Shown here in pieces: positions 23,139 through 32,295 of a stretch of 64,000 nt of DNA; position 1 is the stretch's first letter, and every line of letters begins with the position of its first letter. Below the pieces are notes generated by a model. The model saw nothing but the letters and a program-made list of their open reading frames with translations, had not been told where the DNA came from and did not search any database. The position numbers and the translations under genes were made by a program. The stretch comes from JACQAP01 sp035548375 (GTDB lineage: Bacteria; Pseudomonadota; Gammaproteobacteria; Burkholderiales; JACQAP01): NCBI GenBank assembly GCA_035548375.1, contig DASZTG010000092.1, positions 3,939-67,938 on the forward strand, written 5' to 3'.

Positions 23139-24019
23139 GATCCGGACTTCCGCGCGGCCTTCCTCGCGACCGGCTTCTTCTTCGGCACCGGTTTCTTGCG
23201 CGGCGCCTTCTTCAGCAGGGGCGCCTTGCGGCTGGGATCGCCGCCGAGTTCGGCGTTCACGAAGGTGCCGCCCTGGTACGCGTCGGCGCGCGCATCGCGC
23301 CTTTCCTCCTTCGCCAGCACGGTCTCGGCATGGTCCTCCGCATCGTCCTGCGGCTGGTAGCCCAGGCGCCTGGCGTTGGCGTTGTCGTACCAGCTGCGCT
23401 TGTTGTCGGAAACGCCGTACACGATCTCGAACGCGATGTTGGGATTCTCGATGCCGACCGTCACGAGCTGCGCCAGGTCGCGAGGGCTGATCCAGATGGA
23501 CAGGCGCCGCCTGTCGACGGGGACGGGATTCACGTTGCCGATGCGCATGCAGAAGACTTCCATGCCGTACTTGTCGGCGTAGAGGCTGCCGATCTGCTCG
23601 CCGAACACCTTGGAAAGGCCGTAGCGGCTGTCGGGCTTCGGATAGACGCGATGATCGATTTTTTCGTCGCGGCGGTAGAACCCGGTCGCGTGGTTGCTGG
23701 ACGCGAACAGGATGCGCTTCACGCCGTTGTGGCGCGCGGCTTCGAACAGGTTATAGCAGCCGATGATATTCGCACGCAGGATGTCTTCCCAGGCGCCCTC
23801 CGCGGGAAATCCGCCGAGGTGGATGATCGCGTTGACGCCTTTGGTGACGCGGCGCATGTCGGCGGGCTTCGCCACGTCGCCCGCCATGTAACTTTCGCCG
23901 GGCGCCAGGTTGCGGATCGGCTGGATGTCCGAGACGCGCAACAGGTATTTGCCCGCGAGTTCCCGCCGAAGATGGCCGCCGACGTTGCCGGCCGCACCGG
24001 TGATCAGAACAGTTTTCAT
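23135..24019 (-). CDS. NAD-dependent epimerase/dehydratase family, uronate-dehydrogenase-like, with basic tail
   Basis: This 294-residue extended SDR has the cofactor motif TGAAGNVGGHLR at residues 7-18, the catalytic Ser region FASSNHATGFYRR and the YGLSKVFGEQ active site; the GFYRRDEKI and SIWISPRDLAQLV segments match uronate dehydrogenases, which oxidise galacturonate or glucuronate to the aldarolactone. The C-terminal 30 residues are an added Lys/Pro/Ala-rich tail (repeats of the KKP and RKA kind), unusual for this enzyme class. ATG at 24019 was preferred to an earlier start. It is first of the six-gene operon and is separated from the transporter by a terminator. Confidence 0.82.
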   Translation of the reverse strand: MKTVLITGAAGNVGGHLRRELAGKYLLRVSDIQPIRNLAPGESYMAGDVAKPADMRRVTKGVNAIIHLGGFPAEGAWEDILRANIIGCYNLFEAARHNGVKRILFASSNHATGFYRRDEKIDHRVYPKPDSRYGLSKVFGEQIGSLYADKYGMEVFCMRIGNVNPVPVDRRRLSIWISPRDLAQLVTVGIENPNIAFEIVYGVSDNKRSWYDNANARRLGYQPQDDAEDHAETVLAKEERRDARADAYQGGTFVNAELGGDPSRKAPLLKKAPRKKPVPKKKPVARKAARKSGS

Positions 24020-24033
24020 TTTTTGCCTTGTTG

Positions 24034-24067
24034 AAAACGAAACGGCCCGCAAGTCCCCGCGGGCCGT
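24034..24067 (-). terminator. Intrinsic terminator after the OFA transporter gene
   Basis: ACGGCCCGC (42-50 within this 24 kb block) and GCGGGCCGT (24059-24067) pair over 9 bp with an 8-base loop. On the minus strand they are followed by TTTCGTTTT. It would end the transporter transcript before the uronate-dehydrogenase-like gene, although partial readthrough is possible. Confidence 0.65.
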
Positions 24068-24086
24068 CGCAACATGCCTCCAGGCC

Positions 24087-25724
24087 CTATCTGGTGAACA
24101 ACACCAGCGCCTTGGTTATCGTAGTCCAAACTCCCCATGCAAGGGGGATACCCACAAACAGCCAGAACACCGCGACCAGCCCCTGGTTGCCGCCAACACC
24201 GGAGACACCAGTTGCCTCGCCGCCCACTGCCGCCTTCGCGGCGGCATCGTGCGCGAGCTTGCGTTCGGCCTCCAGTTCTTCCGGTGTCATGAACCACTTG
24301 TCGGCGACCGGACGCACCAGCAGGTTGCACAGGAAGCCGCCGACGAGCAGCGCCGCGAGGATGTACATCGTCGTGTCGTACGCCGCGCTTTTCGGCACGC
24401 CGTGATGGATCTGGTAGTCGTTGATGTAGTTCACGATGACGGGACCGAGCACGCCGGCGGTGGACCACGCCGTCAACAATCGGCCATGGATGGCGCCCAC
24501 CATCTGCGTGCCGAACATGTCCGCGAGGTAGGCCGGGATGGTCGCGAAGCCGCCGCCGTACATCGTCAGGATGATGCAGAAGAACCCGACGAACAATGCC
24601 AGGTATCCCGCGTGGCCCGCCCACGGCGCGGACGCATACAGCACAAAGCCGAGCGTGAAAAAGACAAAGTACGTTGCCTTGCGCCCGATGTAATCGGACA
24701 GGGAGGCCCAGAAAAAACGCCCGGCGATATTGAACAGGCTGAGCAGCCCGGTAAACGCCGCGGCTATCGTCGCGATCTGCCCGAGCTGTTCCTTGCTCAG
24801 CTCGTCGAACTTCAAGGTCAATCCGAGCAGTTCCCCACCGAATATCTCCTGCAGCATCGGCGAGGCCATGCCGATGACGCCGATGCCAGCCGACACGTTC
24901 AGCGTCAGCAAGCCCCACAACAGCCAGAATTGCGGCGTCTTGTGTGCATTCTTCAGGTGTACATGGCGCGAAGTGATCATGGCATTGCCCGACGCGCTGG
25001 ACGGTGGCGTCCAGCCGGCGGGCTTCCACCCGGTCGGCGGCACGCGATAGGCAAAGGCGCCGATCATCATGAAGACGAAATAGATGACCGCCATGGTCAC
25101 GAAAGTTTCCCAGACGCCCACCGATGTCGGCGTCGCGAAGGACTTCATGAGCATCGCCGCCAGCGGCGAGCCGATCATCGCACCGCCGCCGAAGCCCATG
25201 ATCGCCATGCCGGTAGCCATGCCGCGCCGGTCGGGAAACCACTTGATCAAGGTCGACACCGGCGAGATGTAGCCCAGGCCCAGGCCGATGCCGCCGATCA
25301 CGCCGGACCCCAGCCACATCATCCACAACTGGTGCGTGTAAACGCCGATAGCCGAGAAGACCAGGCCGCCACACCAGCACAGTGCCGCCACGACGCCGGC
25401 CTTGCGGGGGCCCGCATGCTCGAGCCAGCCACCCCATATCGCCGCGGCCGAGCCGAGGAAGACGAAGAACAGCGTATACATCCAGCCGAGGATGGGCTTG
25501 TCCCAGTCGCACGTCGTCGTGAACAACATCGATACCCAGCTCATGTCGGCCGGACACTCGACGGATTTGCTGATGCCGATGGCCTTGGTAAGCGGAATCC
25601 AGAACACCGAGAATCCGTACGCCATGCCGATACAAAGGTGTATGCACAATGCCGCCGGCGGGACCAGCCAGCGATTGAATCCGGGTCCCGCGATGATGCG
25701 TTCCTTGTCCAGAAATCCGGCCAT
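24087..25724 (-). CDS. OFA-type major facilitator (oxalate/formate antiporter-like) transporter
   Basis: This 545-residue inner-membrane protein has 12 transmembrane helices of the MFS fold, with the OFA-type loop motifs (GYISPVSTLIKWFPDRRGMATGMAIMGFG, read as two adjacent segments) and RFFWASLSDYIGRK in the second half. It also has a thirteenth hydrophobic segment at the C-terminus (LVAVFWLFVGIPLAWGVW) after a charged Ala-rich linker. ATG at 25724 has a strong GGAGGAG 8 bases upstream; longer in-frame extensions were rejected. The substrate is probably a mono- or dicarboxylate; its link to the downstream operon is by proximity only. Confidence 0.85.
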   Translation of the reverse strand: MAGFLDKERIIAGPGFNRWLVPPAALCIHLCIGMAYGFSVFWIPLTKAIGISKSVECPADMSWVSMLFTTTCDWDKPILGWMYTLFFVFLGSAAAIWGGWLEHAGPRKAGVVAALCWCGGLVFSAIGVYTHQLWMMWLGSGVIGGIGLGLGYISPVSTLIKWFPDRRGMATGMAIMGFGGGAMIGSPLAAMLMKSFATPTSVGVWETFVTMAVIYFVFMMIGAFAYRVPPTGWKPAGWTPPSSASGNAMITSRHVHLKNAHKTPQFWLLWGLLTLNVSAGIGVIGMASPMLQEIFGGELLGLTLKFDELSKEQLGQIATIAAAFTGLLSLFNIAGRFFWASLSDYIGRKATYFVFFTLGFVLYASAPWAGHAGYLALFVGFFCIILTMYGGGFATIPAYLADMFGTQMVGAIHGRLLTAWSTAGVLGPVIVNYINDYQIHHGVPKSAAYDTTMYILAALLVGGFLCNLLVRPVADKWFMTPEELEAERKLAHDAAAKAAVGGEATGVSGVGGNQGLVAVFWLFVGIPLAWGVWTTITKALVLFTR

Positions 25725-25919
25725 GATGGCGGCTCCTCCCATTGTTATCGATCCGTTCGAGCAGGCGACGGACCTCTGCGTGCCCCGCGAATAATACCGT
25801 AATCCCCTCGCGTTCCAATACCCGCGCGTCATTCCGATGATCGGTGATAACCTTCGGAAACGAAATAGTTTTGCGCCGCCGCATCGACGCCGAAATCTCA
25901 CCCACCAGCGAGGTCCCGT

Positions 25920-26531
25920 TTGTCCGCCACGCCCTCATCGAATCGCCCGCCCATCACCGCAGTCGTGCTCGCCGGCGGGCTGGGCCGCCGCATGGGCCGC
26001 GTGGATAAAGGGTTGCAGCTTCTGGATGGACGCCCGCTGGCCGCCTGGGTCCTCGATCGACTGGCACCGCAGGTGGATGAAATCCTGGTCAGCGCGAACG
26101 CGAACCGCGGTGCCTATGAAGCATTCGGCCATCGCGTGATCGAAGACCGGATTGCCGGCCATGCCGGTCCGCTGGCCGGCCTGCACAGCGCCCTGTGTGA
26201 AGCACGTTACGCGCTTGTCGCGTGCGCGCCGTGCGATACGCCTTTCCTTCCGACGGAATTCGTTGCGCGCTTGCACGACCCGCTGTCCGATGATCGCGTC
26301 GACCTGAGCGTGGCGAGAACCGGCATGCGCACCCACCCGGTCGTTTGCCTGGCACGCAGGCGCCTGTTGCCGCACCTGGATGCCTTCCTTGGAAACGGCG
26401 GGCGCAAATTCGAGGAATGGTATGCCTCGCTGCGCGTTGCGCAGGTCGCTTTCGACGATGAAGCCGACGCGTTCCGGAACATCAACTCGCCCGCTGAACT
26501 TCGGGCCGCGCAGCGCACAAAGCCTCTCTAG
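25920..26531 (+). CDS. mobA: Molybdenum cofactor guanylyltransferase MobA
   Basis: MobA joins GMP from GTP to molybdenum-molybdopterin, giving the bis-MGD cofactor of DMSO-reductase-family enzymes. The 203-residue protein has the nucleotide-binding motif VVLAGGLGRRMGRVDKGLQ near residue 15-33, the HAGPLAGLHSAL segment and the CDTPFLP metal-binding Asp. It starts at TTG 25920 with GAGG upstream. It is divergent from the transporter and separate from the main moa/mod cluster. Its stop codon shares CTAG with that of the convergent peptidase. Confidence 0.95.
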   Translation: MSATPSSNRPPITAVVLAGGLGRRMGRVDKGLQLLDGRPLAAWVLDRLAPQVDEILVSANANRGAYEAFGHRVIEDRIAGHAGPLAGLHSALCEARYALVACAPCDTPFLPTEFVARLHDPLSDDRVDLSVARTGMRTHPVVCLARRRLLPHLDAFLGNGGRKFEEWYASLRVAQVAFDDEADAFRNINSPAELRAAQRTKPL

Positions 26532-27988
26532 CCTCCCGCTTCGCGCAGGTAGCGCATGTAGAAACGGATGAATTCTTCGTAGTTTTCCACGCCGATGCGC
26601 TCGTCCACGCCGTGGTAGCGCTTCAAATCCTCGCGCCCGAGCCGCGCCGGCAGGAACCGGAAAATGCTGTCCGAGAGGGAAATGAAGTGGCGCGTGTCGG
26701 TCGCGCCGAGGAGCAGGGACGGCACCACGATCGCATCCGGAAACGTGGCCTTCACGGTGCGATGCAGTTTGGCGAACGCCTCGCCGTCGGTGTCCGAAAC
26801 CGGCGAAGGCTCGCTGCGCGACGAACCGGTCACGACGATTTTCACGCGCGGATCGGCCACGACGCCCTCGACCCGACGAATCGCGTCTTCGCCGCTCATG
26901 CCCGGCAGCAGCCGGAAATTGACGACACCGCGCGCGCGCATCGGCAGTACGTTCTCCTTGATGCTGCCCTCCAGCATGGTGGGCGCGATGGTCGTGCGCA
27001 GCATGGCGCTGGTCGACGGCGCCTTGTCCATCTGCGCGCGGACGATCGGGCCGAACAGCCACAGGTTGGCAAACAGCGCGCGCTTGAGCCATCCCTGCTC
27101 GGGACCGAGGAAGGCGAATTGCTGGCGCACAGGCTCGGAGATCGAACCAGGAAACGGATGGCTTTCAAGGCGAGCGATCGCAGCGCTGAGTATGCCCACC
27201 GCAGTCTGCGGCGGCGGCATGGACGAGTGCCCGCCCTCGCCTTCGACCAGCAATTCCAGGCTCAAGTAACCCTTCTCCGCGATGCCGATGAGCGCGACCG
27301 GCTTGTCGACGCCGGGCACGATTCCCTGCGTGACAACCTGGCCTTCGTCGAGCACCGATTCGAAGCGGACGTTTTGCTGCGCCAACCACTGCGCGATTTT
27401 TGCGGCACCCTCGCGGCCGCCGGTTTCCTCGTCGTGGCCGAAGGCAAAATACACGCTCCGCTTCGGCCGGAAACCTTGTGCCAGCAAGGCCTCCGCAGCT
27501 TCGTGCAAGGCCATCAGCGCCCCCTTGTCGTCGAGCGCGCCGCGGCCCCAGATGAATCCGCCCGACACGATGCCATCGAATGCGGGCTGCCGCCATTTGT
27601 CCGCGCTCGTCGGATCGACCGGCACGACGTCCTGGTGCGCCATCACCAGAATGGGTTTGAGCGAAGGGTCGGAGCCCGGCCATTCATAGACAAGGCTCAG
27701 GCCATTGACCACCTGCTTTCGGAGCGCGGACTGAACGTGCGGAAAGCTGCGCACGAGGAAGGCGTGAAACCTTGTGAATTCGTCCGAAGGCGTTTTGGCG
27801 TCCTTGCTGGAAATGGTGCGAAACCGGATGGCTTCGGCAAGTCGCCGCGCCGCATCAGCGACCGCGGGTGCGGCCTCGTCGTTGCGCGCGACGGTGATCT
27901 GCCTGCTGCCGGATCGCGCGGCATTGATCACCACGACGGCAGCGACGAGTATGAACGCCGCGAGGACTGCGATGGCCAAACGCTTCAT
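26528..27988 (-). CDS. Membrane-anchored M20-family peptidase (carboxypeptidase S/PM20D1-like)
   Basis: This 486-residue zinc hydrolase has an N-terminal uncleaved or signal-type helix (residues 5-25), so it faces the periplasm. It carries the M20 metal motifs: VMAHQDVVPV (His), WGRGALDDKG (bridging Asp), GHDEETGG (general base Glu and ligand Glu) and a C-terminal GATDTRHF (His). A dimerisation lid domain is inserted in the middle, with GGHSSMPP. The closest described relatives cleave or form N-acyl amino acids or dipeptides. It lies 30 bases after ftsB, so it may be cotranscribed with eno-ftsB. Its exact substrate is unknown. Confidence 0.85.
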   Translation of the reverse strand: MKRLAIAVLAAFILVAAVVVINAARSGSRQITVARNDEAAPAVADAARRLAEAIRFRTISSKDAKTPSDEFTRFHAFLVRSFPHVQSALRKQVVNGLSLVYEWPGSDPSLKPILVMAHQDVVPVDPTSADKWRQPAFDGIVSGGFIWGRGALDDKGALMALHEAAEALLAQGFRPKRSVYFAFGHDEETGGREGAAKIAQWLAQQNVRFESVLDEGQVVTQGIVPGVDKPVALIGIAEKGYLSLELLVEGEGGHSSMPPPQTAVGILSAAIARLESHPFPGSISEPVRQQFAFLGPEQGWLKRALFANLWLFGPIVRAQMDKAPSTSAMLRTTIAPTMLEGSIKENVLPMRARGVVNFRLLPGMSGEDAIRRVEGVVADPRVKIVVTGSSRSEPSPVSDTDGEAFAKLHRTVKATFPDAIVVPSLLLGATDTRHFISLSDSIFRFLPARLGREDLKRYHGVDERIGVENYEEFIRFYMRYLREAGG

Positions 27989-28018
27989 CGTGGCCTCCGA
28001 TGCAACGCCGGGAAGAAA

Positions 28019-28333
28019 TCAGCGCTTGTCGGGAACGTATGCGGTTGCCGCCCTGGAAGGCTGCAGCAACTGGAAGAACACCTCGTCCTGCTTGACCATG
28101 CCCAGCTCGGAACGCGCGCGCTCCTCGATGGCCTCGTAGCCCTGCTTGAGGTCGACCACTTCGGCATCGAGCGCCGCATTGCGCGTCGCGAGCTTCACAT
28201 TGGTTTCGCGCTGCGCCTCGACCTGGCGTCCAAGCTCGTGAACGCGCAGCAGCCCGCCCTTGCCGAACCATAGCGGATTCTGGATCAGCGCGATCAGCAG
28301 GACCAGCGCGAGCCCGAGCAGGCGCATCGTCAT
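28019..28333 (-). CDS. ftsB: Cell-division protein FtsB
   Basis: This 104-residue single-pass membrane protein has a short cytoplasmic end, a transmembrane helix (LLGLALVLLIALIQ) followed by NPLWFGKGGL, and a periplasmic coiled coil (RQVEAQRETNVKLATRNAAL and on) ending in EERARSELGM, the FtsB signature. It pairs with FtsL and FtsQ in the divisome. Position directly after eno is the usual one. ATG at 28333 overlaps the eno stop (ATGA); the ATG two codons later is equally possible. Confidence 0.93.
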   Translation of the reverse strand: MTMRLLGLALVLLIALIQNPLWFGKGGLLRVHELGRQVEAQRETNVKLATRNAALDAEVVDLKQGYEAIEERARSELGMVKQDEVFFQLLQPSRAATAYVPDKR

Positions 28334-29619
28334 CCGCGATTCAACTGGTAGAACGCATCGCGGCCGGCGTAGCTCGCGGAATCGCCGAGGTCCTCCTCGA
28401 TGCGCAGCAGCTGGTTGTACTTCGCCAGCCGGTCGGAGCGCGACAGCGACCCCGTCTTGATCTGCAATGCGTTCGTGCCGACCGCGAGGTCGGCGATGAA
28501 CGTGTCTTCCGTTTCGCCGGAGCGATGCGACACCACCGCCGTATAGCCCGCGCGCTTGGCCATCTCGATGGCGGAAATGGTCTCGGTAAGCGTGCCGATC
28601 TGGTTGATCTTGATCAGGATGGAGTTCGCGATGCCCTGGCGAATGCCCTCCGACAGGATCCTGGTGTTCGTCACGAACAAGTCGTCGCCGACGATCTGTA
28701 CTTTCTTGCCCAGGCGGTCGGTCAGGACTTTCCAGCCTTCCCAATCGCCCTCGGCCATGCCGTCCTCGATGCTGATGATCGGATACTTGTCGACCCAGGC
28801 CGCCAGGTAGTCGGTGAACTCTCTGGAATCGAGCAGCAGTTTTTCCGACGCGATGTCGTACTTGCCGTCCTTGAAAAACTCCGAGCTCGCGCAATCCAGG
28901 CCGATGGCCACCTGCGAGCCGGGCGTGTAGCCCGCCGCATCGATCGCCTCGATGATCAATTGCAGCGCTTCCTCGTTCATTGCCAGGTTCGGCGCAAAGC
29001 CGCCTTCGTCGCCGACCGTGGTGGGCATGCCCTTCTTGTCGATCAGCTTCTTCAGCGTCTGGAAAATCTCCGCACCGCAGCGCATGGCCTCGCGAAACGA
29101 ATCGGCACCGACCGGAATGATCATGAATTCCTGCAGGTCGAGGCTGTTGTTCGCGTGTTCGCCGCCGTTGATGACGTTCATCATCGGCACCGGCAACTGC
29201 ATCCTGCCCGCGCCACCGAGATAGCGGTACAGCGGCAGCCCGGATTCCTCGGAAGCGGCCTTCGAGACCGCGAGCGAGACGGCCAGCAATGCGTTCGCGC
29301 CAAGTCGCGACTTGTTCTCGGTACCGTCGAGGTCGATCAGCGTCTGGTCGATGAAGGCCTGCTCCACTGCGTCGAGCCCGACGATGGCCTCGCAGATCTC
29401 GGTGTTGATGTGCTCGATCGCCTTCAGCACGCCCTTGCCGCCGTAGCGGCTCTTGTCGCCGTCGCGCAACTCGATGGCTTCGCGGGAACCGGTCGAGGCA
29501 CCGGAAGGCACGGCCGCGCGGCCACTGACACCGGATTCGAGCAGCACGTCGGCTTCCACAGTCGGGTTGCCCCGTGAATCCAGGATTTCGCGCGCAACGA
29601 TGTCGACGATAGAACTCAT
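28330..29619 (-). CDS. eno: Enolase
   Basis: Enolase converts 2-phosphoglycerate to phosphoenolpyruvate and also sits in the RNA degradosome of many proteobacteria. The 429-residue protein starts with DIVAREILDSRGNPTVEADV and shows the catalytic GDEGGFAPNL, the metal-binding SIEDGMAEGDWEGW and GDDLFVTN, and the active-site lysine region LIKINQIGTLTET followed by VVSHRSGETED. It lies 32 bases after kdsA and overlaps ftsB, within pyrG-kdsA-eno-ftsB. Confidence 0.98.
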   Translation of the reverse strand: MSSIVDIVAREILDSRGNPTVEADVLLESGVSGRAAVPSGASTGSREAIELRDGDKSRYGGKGVLKAIEHINTEICEAIVGLDAVEQAFIDQTLIDLDGTENKSRLGANALLAVSLAVSKAASEESGLPLYRYLGGAGRMQLPVPMMNVINGGEHANNSLDLQEFMIIPVGADSFREAMRCGAEIFQTLKKLIDKKGMPTTVGDEGGFAPNLAMNEEALQLIIEAIDAAGYTPGSQVAIGLDCASSEFFKDGKYDIASEKLLLDSREFTDYLAAWVDKYPIISIEDGMAEGDWEGWKVLTDRLGKKVQIVGDDLFVTNTRILSEGIRQGIANSILIKINQIGTLTETISAIEMAKRAGYTAVVSHRSGETEDTFIADLAVGTNALQIKTGSLSRSDRLAKYNQLLRIEEDLGDSASYAGRDAFYQLNRG

Positions 29620-29651
29620 GCGGTATTTTCCCTGTTAGCTATGCATAAAAA

Positions 29652-30502
29652 TCATCGGCCCCGCGCCGCCAGCAACGCACTCTCGGCGAGCCCGCGGGAC
29701 TTCACCAGTTCATCGAGGGCCTTCAGCGTTTCCAGCAGGGCCTTCATCATGTGCAGCGGCCATGCGTTCGGCCCGTCGGACATCGCCTTCTCCGGGTTCG
29801 GATGCGTTTCCATGAAAACACCCGCGACGCCCGTGGCCACCGCTGCGCGCGCCAACACCGGCACGAACTCGCGCTGCCCGCCGCTCGAACTTCCCTGCCC
29901 GCCGGGCAATTGCACCGAATGCGTGGCATCGAACACGACCGGGCAGGCCGTCTCGCGCATGATCGCGAGCGAGCGCATGTCCGAAACCAGGTTGTTGTAG
30001 CCGAAGGACGCGCCGCGCTCGCACACCATGATGTTGTCCGTGCCGCTCGCCTCGCGCGCCTTGTCGACGACGTTCTTCATGTCGCCGGGGGCGAGGAACT
30101 GACCCTTCTTGATGTTGACCGGCCGGCCGCTCCTGGCCACCGCATGGATGAAGTCCGTCTGCCGGCACAGGAAGGCCGGCGTCTGCAGCACATCGACGAC
30201 TTGCGCGACGTGCGGAATTTCTTCTTCCGTGTGCACGTCCGTCAGCACGGCAACGCCGATCTTCTTTTTGACGTCAGCCAGGATCTCCAGGCCTTTGTCC
30301 ACACCCAGGCCACGGAACGATTTGCTCGAACTGCGGTTGGCCTTGTCATAGGACGACTTGTAGATGAACGGGATGCCAAGGGTCGCCGTCATCTCCTTGA
30401 GCTTGCCCGCGGTGTCCATCGCCATTTCCCGCGACTCGACCACGCAGGGGCCCGCAATCACAAAGAGCGGCTTGTCGAGGCCGACCTCGAACCCGCAGAG
30501 CT

Positions 30503-30506
<4 letters not shown>
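29652..30506 (-). CDS. kdsA: 3-deoxy-D-manno-octulosonate 8-phosphate synthase KdsA
   Basis: KdsA condenses phosphoenolpyruvate with arabinose 5-phosphate for lipopolysaccharide core synthesis. The GTG at 30506 overlaps the pyrG stop (GTGA) and gives 284 residues, the standard length. It shows FVIAGPCVVESREMAM, the KSSYDKANRSSSKSFRG substrate loop, LTDVHTEEEI, VNIKKGQFLAPGDM and FDATHSVQLPGG. It depends on PEP made by the adjacent enolase. Longer in-frame sequence upstream lies within pyrG. Confidence 0.97.
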
Positions 30507-32170
<1,664 letters not shown>

Positions 32171-32295
32171 TCCATACCCGCTCCGACTTAGCCGCTGAAT
32201 AGTAACCCAATCCGCCGGCCAGCGTCACGAAATGTTGATCGACCCCACATCGTGGCGCCGCTCGACGAATTCAAGCGCGAGAACCGTCTTCGCCG

